A stretch of DNA of 64,000 nt from an uncultured Candidatus Melainabacteria bacterium (GTDB taxonomy: Bacteria > Cyanobacteriota > Vampirovibrionia > Gastranaerophilales > Gastranaerophilaceae): NCBI GenBank assembly GCA_949841365.1, contig CATKZI010000001.1, positions 248,001-312,000 of the forward strand. Reading direction: 5' to 3'. Within the stretch, counting starts at the first letter, position 1. Each line of letters opens with the position of its first letter. Below the pieces are notes generated by a model, which was not told where the DNA came from, searched no databases, and saw nothing but the letters and a program-made list of their open reading frames with translations. The translations under genes and the position numbers were made by a program. Of the stretch, positions 57,087 through 64,000 are shown piece after piece.

Positions 57087-59897
57087 CTAGTTAATCAATT
57101 TAGCGATAGAAGCTATTGTTTCAGGAAAATATTGCTGCCAATATTGTGCTCTTACAGCTTGAACATCATTATGAGGATGAGTGTTTAAGAGTGTGTTTGT
57201 TTCTGCTATACCTTCTATTAAAGGGTTTCCTGCATGAAGTAAACCACCTGTATAATGGTGATCGGATGTAAAGTATCCTATTAAATCAAGCTGGCTTTCA
57301 GAGAAATTACTTCTGAATGCTTCGCGTTCTTTATTATATGTTTCTAAAAGTTTAGGGTCTGAGTTGATTTGTTCTGCAATTTCTGAAAATAGAAGTCTGT
57401 CTTTTGCATGACCGAATTCGTGAAGAATTATTCCCAAATCTTCCATATCTTTGCCGATTGAAATCTGTTTTTTATAGGGTGAGAAGCTTGCACCTGTATA
57501 ATATTTTTTATAGCTTATGTTTTTTAATCCTGTTTCATGGATTTTGAACAGTTCATCACCCGAAAATTGTTTCAACAGCGGAATAAGACTTTTTTCTGAC
57601 CCTTCAGTAAGTTCTGAAAGATTTAAAGTTATTGTTTTTTGTGTATTTTCATTTGTGACGATAAAGCTGTTATTTTCAATTTTTATGTCGTATGCAACTC
57701 CGTTTTTAGATGTTCTGTAATGATTTTCAGATAATGTTTCATATGTTGTAGACTGGTTCATCAAAGTTTTGCCGTCTTTATTTATAATTTTATAATCTGT
57801 TATTGTATTTCCGTTATTGTCTGTTTCAAAACGGTAAATTGTTCTTGTTCCGTCAAGAGATTCCATATTTTTTTCGATAATTTCATGACCGTCTTTGATG
57901 TATGCGTTTGAGATAATTTCTTCTCTGCCGTCGGGATAAACTTTTTTTATGTTGAGTGCACCTCTTACGGGTGACTGTTCCATAACATCTCTATAAATTT
58001 CATTGCCTGCGTCATCAAAATGTTTTATTGTTTGTGATTGTAAAACTTCTAAATCACGGTAATAACCTGTATCTTTTTTGCGGAAAACAATGGTTGTTTC
58101 GGTGTTATTGCCGTAATCATGCTGGGTTTTTGTGATGTTGTAGCGGGTTTCGGAAACTTGTATATTGGTTATGGGTTTTTTATTTGTAAAATCATAAAGA
58201 AGAATATTTTTATTTTCTTCTGTACCTGATGAAATTTCAATTCTGCCTTTTATATTAGGATTTGATGCAATATCAACTGTTTCAAGTCTGTGTTTCTGCA
58301 TATATTTACGCATAAATTCTTTGAATGCCAAAAGGTCTGCTTCATTAGTATATTGAAACATTGCAGTAACCTGTTCAGGTTTTAAGCCCAATTCTTCAAG
58401 GTTTACACGTTCAAGTATTTTGGCTGCTTCGGGGTTAGGGCAGATTCCGATGAGGTTATCCAAAACATCTCTTGATTGAGTGGCATATTTGTTTGATAAG
58501 AGCTCTTCAAAAGCGTCCAGAATGTTGGGAACAACTGTTCTTTGAGGGATATTATTTTTTGAACGAGTTGCAAAATCTATTATAAGCATTAAGCCGTCCG
58601 CATCAAGTTTATCGGGATTATATGTGCCGTTTTCCCATTCCATAGTTAACAGGCGGTGAAAAACGGTAAGTGCTTTGTCGTCTTCTTCCAGCGAAAATCT
58701 TGAACTTAGGGTTTCAACAATATCCATTTTGCGATAACGGCTTGTATAAATTTCTTTGTATCTGTTAAGATTTTCAAAACTGAATTGACCTTTTTTATCA
58801 CCCGCTTTGTAGATTGAAGCGTTCAATATTTTTTCTAATTCTTCAGGCTGAAACATGTCACAAACCCTTGAAAGAATTTTTGTATTTTCTTCTGTTAACA
58901 TTTCAGGGGTGAGTTTTATTTTTTCCATTAACATTTTCAATACATCTTCTCTGCCTTTTGTAATATTTGTAAGTGTTCTTGCAAAACCGATGTTTGCTTC
59001 GTTAAATTCAAGGTTGAGAGTTTGCATATTTCTCATAATATATTCAAACTGTTTATCATCTTTAATTGTGCTTGCAATATTAATAATGTTTTGTTTTTGT
59101 TCTTTTGGTACATTGCGAACCATAGCTTTTAAAGAATATGAACCCCGTCTGTTACCGAAAGTTTCATCAAATGTGCGCATAATTTCAATATTCTCTGCAT
59201 CAAAAGTACCGTCAGGGTTTTTGCCTGTATATATATTTGCTAAGATATTATGAATTTTTTCCTCACCGTTATTATGTTCTCTGAGGTATTTAATTGCTTC
59301 TTCAGAAAAATTTCCTTCACCGTCTTTTACGGCATTAAAAATGCGTTCAGGGCATCGTGACATATATTGTTTAAAAGTAGGGATGTCTTGCTCAAAAACT
59401 TCTATAAGATTTTCGTTAAAGTTTCCGTTTTTATCTTTTAACATTGTGAGTATCTGTTGAAAGTTAGTACCTGAACCCCAACATTCTCTTTGTGTTCCCA
59501 TAAAATTGTCGATTAATCCGAGTGCGCGGTAGTTTAGTTTACCGTTTTCTTTGGCATTTGCAAAAATTCCTCTTGCAATAATGACAGGCTGTCCTTTTTC
59601 TTGAAAGCTTTTTAATATTTCGAAAGCTCTTTCGCTTAATTGTGAGGTTTCATCACAAAATGCAGAGAAAATATCATCGATTATATCTGTACGTATAAAT
59701 CCTGTGCTTTTTAACCATTCTACAAATTTAGATTTGGGTATAAATTTTCCTTTAAAAGGAATATTATTATATGCACGCAAAGTGTTTGCAGAAACCGAAG
59801 GCAGATTTTTTGTTTCTGTAATTGGGTTTTCTGCCAAAACTTCGTTTTTGACACCATTGGCAGGAATATTTATTTTTTGCGCACGACTAATCTTCAC
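57087..59897 (-). CDS. Large orphan protein with C-terminal zincin domain, 936 aa
   Basis: A 936-residue protein of lineage-specific type. The N-terminus (residues 1-55) ends with NIPFKGKFIPKSKFVEW. The middle (about 60-530) is helical and repeat-like, with EF-like KDKNGNFNENLIEVFE and KDGEGNFSEEAIKYLREHNN units (about 36-40 residues each), recalling TPR or other superhelical modules. Residues about 560-790 are strand-rich with YD-type turns (YRFETDNNGNTITDYKIINK). The C-terminus has a zinc protease motif HEFGH at 826-830 and a late Glu in LIEGIAETNT (about 899). No signal peptide is visible. Start is GTG 59897 with no clear RBS, so the true start is uncertain. It may be a secreted effector or an internal protease. 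Confidence 0.6.
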   Translation of the reverse strand: MKISRAQKINIPANGVKNEVLAENPITETKNLPSVSANTLRAYNNIPFKGKFIPKSKFVEWLKSTGFIRTDIIDDIFSAFCDETSQLSERAFEILKSFQEKGQPVIIARGIFANAKENGKLNYRALGLIDNFMGTQRECWGSGTNFQQILTMLKDKNGNFNENLIEVFEQDIPTFKQYMSRCPERIFNAVKDGEGNFSEEAIKYLREHNNGEEKIHNILANIYTGKNPDGTFDAENIEIMRTFDETFGNRRGSYSLKAMVRNVPKEQKQNIINIASTIKDDKQFEYIMRNMQTLNLEFNEANIGFARTLTNITKGREDVLKMLMEKIKLTPEMLTEENTKILSRVCDMFQPEELEKILNASIYKAGDKKGQFSFENLNRYKEIYTSRYRKMDIVETLSSRFSLEEDDKALTVFHRLLTMEWENGTYNPDKLDADGLMLIIDFATRSKNNIPQRTVVPNILDAFEELLSNKYATQSRDVLDNLIGICPNPEAAKILERVNLEELGLKPEQVTAMFQYTNEADLLAFKEFMRKYMQKHRLETVDIASNPNIKGRIEISSGTEENKNILLYDFTNKKPITNIQVSETRYNITKTQHDYGNNTETTIVFRKKDTGYYRDLEVLQSQTIKHFDDAGNEIYRDVMEQSPVRGALNIKKVYPDGREEIISNAYIKDGHEIIEKNMESLDGTRTIYRFETDNNGNTITDYKIINKDGKTLMNQSTTYETLSENHYRTSKNGVAYDIKIENNSFIVTNENTQKTITLNLSELTEGSEKSLIPLLKQFSGDELFKIHETGLKNISYKKYYTGASFSPYKKQISIGKDMEDLGIILHEFGHAKDRLLFSEIAEQINSDPKLLETYNKEREAFRSNFSESQLDLIGYFTSDHHYTGGLLHAGNPLIEGIAETNTLLNTHPHNDVQAVRAQYWQQYFPETIASIAKLIN

Positions 59898-59939
59898 ATG
59901 TATAATAACGCTTTCTTGTACGGATAATTGCCATGTAAT

Positions 59940-60620
59940 TTAAGATTTATTAAGCTCCTTATGCCATGTAAAATAAAAGTAAACAGCTAATACAAAATAT
60001 GTTCCCCACATTATAACGGTAGAATAAGCATGTTCGCCTTTGATTACAATATTTGTCCACATAATGAAAGACAAACCGTTTACGACCATCCAAATTACCC
60101 ACTGTTCAATACAGCGTCTGACAGTCAAATACATTCCCAAAATTGATAAAAATGTTGTAATACCGTCGATTACAGGGCTTTTGTCATTGAAATATGCAAG
60201 GATAAAACTTGTCGTGATACATCCCAAAATCCCTATAACAAAAAGTTTTGCGCGCTCAGGCATGGAAAGATGTGTTTTTATAATCTCTTTTGATTTACTT
60301 TCCAAATGCTTTCTCCATCTGAAAATTCCCAAAACCTGCATCGGGATGTAATAGCATAAATAAAGGAGCATATTTCCCCAGAGAGCGTTGCTGAAAGAAA
60401 GCCAAATGTAGCACCATGAGCCCATAAGTCCGAAAAAATAACAGGAAATTTTACCTTTTCCCGCAATAGTTGTATATAAAATTCCGCAAACAGCCGAGCA
60501 AACGGCAATCGGATTGTCTTTTGTAAAAATCGCATTAATGAAAATAAAGGTAAAGACAGCTAAAAGTCCGATTACTTCATAAATTTTCCAACCTTGTAAT
60601 TCTTTTTGTATTATTTTCAT
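59940..60620 (-). CDS. pnuC: PnuC-like nicotinamide riboside transporter
   Basis: A 226-residue membrane protein with about seven helices. FFGLMGSWCYIWLSFSNALW and GNMLLYLCYYIPMQVLGIFR contain the conserved Trp-rich core of PnuC transporters; WMVVNGLSFIMWTNIVIKG is the second conserved stretch. It takes up nicotinamide riboside (or a related vitamin) by facilitated diffusion. The start is either ATG 60620 or 60629; neither has a strong RBS. It is divergent from the 60646 gene by a short gap. Confidence 0.85.
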   Translation of the reverse strand: MKIIQKELQGWKIYEVIGLLAVFTFIFINAIFTKDNPIAVCSAVCGILYTTIAGKGKISCYFFGLMGSWCYIWLSFSNALWGNMLLYLCYYIPMQVLGIFRWRKHLESKSKEIIKTHLSMPERAKLFVIGILGCITTSFILAYFNDKSPVIDGITTFLSILGMYLTVRRCIEQWVIWMVVNGLSFIMWTNIVIKGEHAYSTVIMWGTYFVLAVYFYFTWHKELNKS

Positions 60621-60645
60621 TATGAGCATTGTATAATAAATTGCG

Positions 60646-61542
60646 ATGAAAGTACAGTCGATTTACACTAACAAATTTTTGAAAAAGGGATTAGAATTTG
60701 CCTCAGACAGAAGTGCATTGTTTGTAGGGTCAGTTTCTCTTGCACTCTCGACTGTTGCAAGACCTATTGCGATTATGTCGACCCCGAAAACAGATAAAGA
60801 AAACAAAAAATACGCCTGCGCCCGCTCGCTTGCATCTTCTGCAATAGGTTACGGATTGATGCTTGGTGTTTCTATGCCTGTATCAAACGCAATCAAAAAA
60901 ATTAACGATAACCCAGCAAAGTATTTGAAACCGACGACCGTAAAACATCTTTCAGCTCCGAAAAAATTCAATTTTGCAACACAATTGTTTAATCTCGGGG
61001 TCGGATTTTTAATCGCAGTACCAAAATCTGTTTTGACCTGTAAGCTTATTCCTCCTTTTATGTCGAAAGTTTTTCCTAAAAAAGAGAATAAAGATGTTTC
61101 ATTCACCGGAAATCTTTCAAAAGGTATCGGCAAACTTATTGATACAAAAGCCGTACAAAAGTTGACCGATAAATTTCATAATACCAACTTTGAACAGCAT
61201 ATAATGTGCCTGATTGATGCTTTTGCTACGGGTGTATTCATGACACAGACCGCAAAAAGTAAAAAAATCGAACAAGACCGCAAAAAAGCTTTGATGTATA
61301 ATGCGGCAATTTCAACAGGCTTGTGTATAGGCGCATCTTATGTTCTGGATAAAGCACTCAAAAAACCGACAGAAAAATTTATTGAAAACTTCCGCAAAGC
61401 AAACAAAAATTCGCCGAAACTTGAAAAATATGTTCAGGGTATAAAAATTGCAAAACCTGCATTGATTTTAGGCGGAATTTATTATATCGCAATCCCGTTT
61501 GTTTCAACATTTCTTGCCGATAGATTTGATAAACGTAAATAA
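60646..61542 (+). CDS. Hypothetical membrane protein, 298 aa
   Basis: No family recognised. Hydrophobic segments appear around residues 22-45 (ALFVGSVSLALSTVARPIAI), 65-85 (LASSAIGYGLMLGVSMPVS), 115-135 (FNLGVGFLIAVPKSVLTCKL), 180-200, 220-240 and 275-295 (ALILGGIYYIAIPFVSTFLA). It is basic (many Lys). The segment NKDVSFTGNLSKGIGK has the FTG/FKG-type motif seen in other orphan proteins of this lineage, such as that at 57087. Function unknown. It is followed by another orphan with membrane ends. Confidence 0.55.
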   Translation: MKVQSIYTNKFLKKGLEFASDRSALFVGSVSLALSTVARPIAIMSTPKTDKENKKYACARSLASSAIGYGLMLGVSMPVSNAIKKINDNPAKYLKPTTVKHLSAPKKFNFATQLFNLGVGFLIAVPKSVLTCKLIPPFMSKVFPKKENKDVSFTGNLSKGIGKLIDTKAVQKLTDKFHNTNFEQHIMCLIDAFATGVFMTQTAKSKKIEQDRKKALMYNAAISTGLCIGASYVLDKALKKPTEKFIENFRKANKNSPKLEKYVQGIKIAKPALILGGIYYIAIPFVSTFLADRFDKRK

Positions 61543-61623
61543 ATGTTACGATTAATTTAATACCCGACAAAAATTTTTATGTTTTTACTTTATTATGGTG
61601 TGAAATTGAAAGGGAAAAATATT

Positions 61624-62445
61624 ATGACAGTAGGTGCAGTAAATAATAATCAACAACAAACTTATGCAGTACCGGCAATGGCGGCAGGTCTTGCGACAGG
61701 TGCAATTGCAGGCGGAACTTACGGTTATCTTTCAAAACAGTGGCTTAAAGACGGTGATATTACAGATACGTTCGTTAAAGAAGCTGATAAAAAAATTACA
61801 AATATGTATAAAGACGGCAATAAACAAATTGTTGACGATTTGAAAAAAATGCAGGAAACAGGCAGTATAGACGGTGTTTCTGAAGTTTTTAGATATACTT
61901 TTAAGGATGATGGTTTAACAACAATGACTGCAGAACAAAGAAAAGCATTTGTTAAAAATCTTTTGCAAGAAAATGGTGTTAAAAATTTAGATGAATTTTT
62001 GAAAAATACAAATACATTTGCAGATTTGGAATCAGTTAACAGTTTGACTAAACATGCCAAAAAATTTAAACATTTATCAGAAGATACATCAGTTGAAGAA
62101 TTAAATAAATTATTAAAAGAAACAAAATTGGACATTGTATTCGGAACTGCGACTAAAGAAAACAAAACATTAATAATTAAAACTGTACAAATAGCAAATC
62201 AGGGCGCAATTGATGCTGCTAAACTTGAAAGAAAAGCTCTTATTTTAGAACATGTTGATGTAAAGAAAAAATCTATGAAAGATTTAGCAGCAAATGCTGA
62301 TTACGAAACAAAATCAGTTTATAAAGCAATTAAAAAAGCAATCAGAAATACAAACCTGAAAGCTGCAGCTAAATGGGGCGCAATCGGTGCAGGTGTTCTT
62401 GGTGCTGTTGGTCTTGGCGTTGGCGCAATGAATAAAAAATCTTAG
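61624..62445 (+). CDS. Hypothetical protein with Gly-rich terminal helices, 273 aa
   Basis: No family recognised. N-terminal TYAVPAMAAGLATGAIAGGT and C-terminal AAAKWGAIGAGVLGAVGLGV are Gly/Ala-rich membrane helices of the glycine-zipper kind. The middle (about 50-230) is a charged helical region (KEADKKITNMYKDGNKQIVD, LSEDTSVEELNKLLKETKLD). ATG 61624 follows AAAGGGAAAAATATT; the longer frame from 61579 has no RBS. It may be a membrane-spanning scaffold. The stop overlaps the convergent GNAT gene by 4 bp. Confidence 0.55.
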   Translation: MTVGAVNNNQQQTYAVPAMAAGLATGAIAGGTYGYLSKQWLKDGDITDTFVKEADKKITNMYKDGNKQIVDDLKKMQETGSIDGVSEVFRYTFKDDGLTTMTAEQRKAFVKNLLQENGVKNLDEFLKNTNTFADLESVNSLTKHAKKFKHLSEDTSVEELNKLLKETKLDIVFGTATKENKTLIIKTVQIANQGAIDAAKLERKALILEHVDVKKKSMKDLAANADYETKSVYKAIKKAIRNTNLKAAAKWGAIGAGVLGAVGLGVGAMNKKS

Positions 62446-63455
62446 TTTTTCAACGGCAAATATGATTGCGGATAATTATAATCCTCTTTGAACCCGATAT
62501 TTCTATACATTTTTAATGCTTGGAAATTGTTGGTTTCGGTTGTCGTATTTACTTCCACAATCGGTTTTTCGCCGTTGTCTGCCCATTCAATCAGTTTTTC
62601 AACTGATTTTTTCAAGAGATGTTTTGATAAACCCTTGCCCTGAAAATCTTTTTTAATAGATACAATCGGAATATTTGCAATTGACCCGCCTGTAAGGTTC
62701 ATAAAACAAAATCCCACGGGTTCGTCTTTGTATAAAATTATGCTCGTTGCCTCGGGCAAAAATTCCGCGTAAATGTTTTCAACAATTTTTGAAATAATAT
62801 CTTTTGTACCCTCAATTGTTTTAAATCTCGGGTCAAAAAGTGCGTCAGCACTGGTTTCAAAACCTTCCTGAACAACTTCTACCGCATCATCAAAGTATTT
62901 GTTATCCCATTCAACGACTTTGTAATCTTCCGGTAATTCAGGAATTTCAGCCATTTTCAGGATTTCGCGGGAATTTGTTCCGGACATAAAAAATCTCAAA
63001 ACAGCAATGCCTACAAACTTAAATCCGTACAATGCAATATCGCCGATTAAATCTTTTTGCGCACCGAGCATCGGATAACATACGATTTTGTCAGCTCTTT
63101 CGGATTTGGTAAGCTCAAGAAACTTTTTAACCAAATACATTGCGCGCTCTTGCATATTTTCCATTTTAAAACAATGGATTATGTTAAGCTCAATAGCCTC
63201 TGAAATCGCTGTTGTATATACCAAAAACGCAACGGGAATTGAATCCTCAAACAGAACAAGACAATCTATAAGGTTTTTTTCGACAGCTTCCGTAAAATCC
63301 TCAAATCCCAATGGTTCAAGCTCAAATGAATATTCGTCGATTGCTCTGGTTCTGAAATCTTCGTAAACAGGTGCAAAACCTTTATAATCATTTTTGGTTA
63401 AAAGTCTTGCTTCAAATTTATTATCATCTTTTTCTGCGTGTTGGTAGGGTTGCAT
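62442..63455 (-). CDS. Double GNAT-domain acetyltransferase-like protein
   Basis: A 337-residue protein with two GNAT-like halves. The N-terminal half (FEARLLTKNDYKGFAPVYED, IPVAFLVYTTAISEAIELN) is divergent; the C-terminal half has PVGFCFMNLTGG, SIKKDFQGKGLSKHLLKKSV with the acetyl-CoA motif (Q/RxxGxG/A as DFQGKGL), and NNFQALKMYRNIGFKEDYNY as the typical ending. It probably acetylates an amine; substrate unknown. Confidence 0.75.
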   Translation of the reverse strand: MQPYQHAEKDDNKFEARLLTKNDYKGFAPVYEDFRTRAIDEYSFELEPLGFEDFTEAVEKNLIDCLVLFEDSIPVAFLVYTTAISEAIELNIIHCFKMENMQERAMYLVKKFLELTKSERADKIVCYPMLGAQKDLIGDIALYGFKFVGIAVLRFFMSGTNSREILKMAEIPELPEDYKVVEWDNKYFDDAVEVVQEGFETSADALFDPRFKTIEGTKDIISKIVENIYAEFLPEATSIILYKDEPVGFCFMNLTGGSIANIPIVSIKKDFQGKGLSKHLLKKSVEKLIEWADNGEKPIVEVNTTTETNNFQALKMYRNIGFKEDYNYPQSYLPLKN

Positions 63456-63507
63456 GTTAATTCCTTTTTTTATCCTCTGTGACGATTTCTTACAAATTTA
63501 CTATATG

Positions 63508-63540
63508 TTGGTCAGTCACTTCGCTTTGCTCGTTTCCGTT
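63508..63540 (-). repeat. Dispersed repeat R3, copy upstream of GNAT gene region
   Basis: Minus strand AACGGAAACGAGCAAAGCG followed by AAGTGACTGACCAA, matching 36544-36577 and parts of 17241-17345. It ends at the stop codon of the GTP cyclohydrolase gene and lies between it and the GNAT gene. Confidence 0.65.
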
Positions 63541-64000
63541 AGAATAAATGGTGCATTTTTTCTTTTTTGGTTTCCATATACCGTTGATTGTAGTCATTAA
63601 TATACGGTTCTATTTTAACTATATCATGCACTGTCAATCCGTAACCGTTCAAACCGACGATTTTTTTCGGGTTATTTGTAATGAGGTTAAAATTGTTAAA
63701 TCCCAAATCGAGAATAATCTGTGCGCCCATGCCGTAATCTCTCAAATCAGCTTTGAACCCGAGCGAAAGGTTTGCTTCGACCGTATCTTGTCCGCATTCT
63801 TGAAGCTTGTAGGCTTTAATCTTGTTGATAATTCCGATACCTCTGCCCTCATGGCCTTTCATATAAATCAGCGCGCCTTTGCCGTATTCGTCAATCATTT
63901 TCAGAGCGCTGTGGAGCTGGTAATTGCAGTCACATTTAAGGCTTCCGAAAATGTCGCCCGTCAAACATTCGCTGTGAACGCGGATTAGCGGAATTTTATC
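63539..64000 (-). CDS. ribA: GTP cyclohydrolase II (RibA domain), 5' part off window
   Basis: First step of riboflavin synthesis from GTP. The frame is open through the right edge ([20 protein letters not shown]). The zinc-binding cysteines are in [18 protein letters not shown], followed by [40 protein letters not shown] and [19 protein letters not shown], the normal RibA order to the end. Whether an N-terminal RibB (DHBP synthase) domain precedes it cannot be seen. Confidence 0.93.
   Translation of the reverse strand, partial: DKIPLIRVHSECLTGDIFGSLKCDCNYQLHSALKMIDEYGKGALIYMKGHEGRGIGIINKIKAYKLQECGQDTVEANLSLGFKADLRDYGMGAQIILDLGFNNFNLITNNPKKIVGLNGYGLTVHDIVKIEPYINDYNQRYMETKKEKMHHLF

Overview
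The window is AT-rich bacterial DNA. It fits a non-photosynthetic relative of the Cyanobacteria, most likely Gastranaerophilales/Melainabacteria (Vampirovibrionia); this placement is inference. Supporting signs are a homologue of the cyanobacterial protein LdpA, a putative replication origin beside dnaN as in Synechococcus, prepilins with the GFTLAEVLITLG signature, and several large lineage-type orphan proteins.

Region 1-9.4 kb is a block of phage structural genes, all on the minus strand: portal, GNAT acetyltransferase, small terminase, tail adaptor, scaffold, holin-like protein, major capsid protein, beta-propeller tail protein, amidase, a tiny LuxR-type HTH protein and a Cys-rich protein. 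The large terminase would lie off the left edge. Gene order is the reverse of the usual order relative to transcription.

Region 9.5-31 kb holds a prepilin/beta-roll/S74 chaperone fusion, clpB, a DRE-TIM aldolase-ldpA-beta-lactamase-fold operon, HIT, speE, Nudix and HAD genes, two YbjQ/zinc-ribbon paralogues, ispF, an HxlR regulator, bioB, dnaN, the putative oriC, a BioD-like protein with a broken P-loop, xerD, aroC, two small paralogues and der.

Region 31-46.6 kb contains a GHKL-ATPase/zincin fusion, metG, a GT-C type membrane protein, DUF1796, YihY, NrnA-type DHH phosphoesterase, DUF721, hisS, a porin and an arginine/lysine/ornithine decarboxylase that may work with speE in polyamine synthesis.

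Region 46.6-64 kb contains rpsF-ssb-rpsR, dapF, tRNA-Ser(UGA), a second prepilin gene, an Lrp regulator with an aminotransferase, pckA, a CinA C-terminal domain protein, dnaB, a 936-residue zincin, pnuC, membrane orphans and the 3' part of a GTP cyclohydrolase II gene.

Three observations stand out. (1) Both prepilin loci carry a 10-nt G/C homopolymer between start codon and pilin signal. One is in frame; the other is one base away from joining a promoter-RBS-ATG to the pilin frame. This is what a phase-variable surface system looks like. (2) A cluster of TTTTCTACA-type 9-mers with a 24-bp palindrome and an AT-rich stretch upstream of dnaN looks like oriC. (3) Several families of short dispersed repeats are seen, including one ending in a Shine-Dalgarno sequence next to start codons, and two that lie inside prepilin leader-coding DNA.
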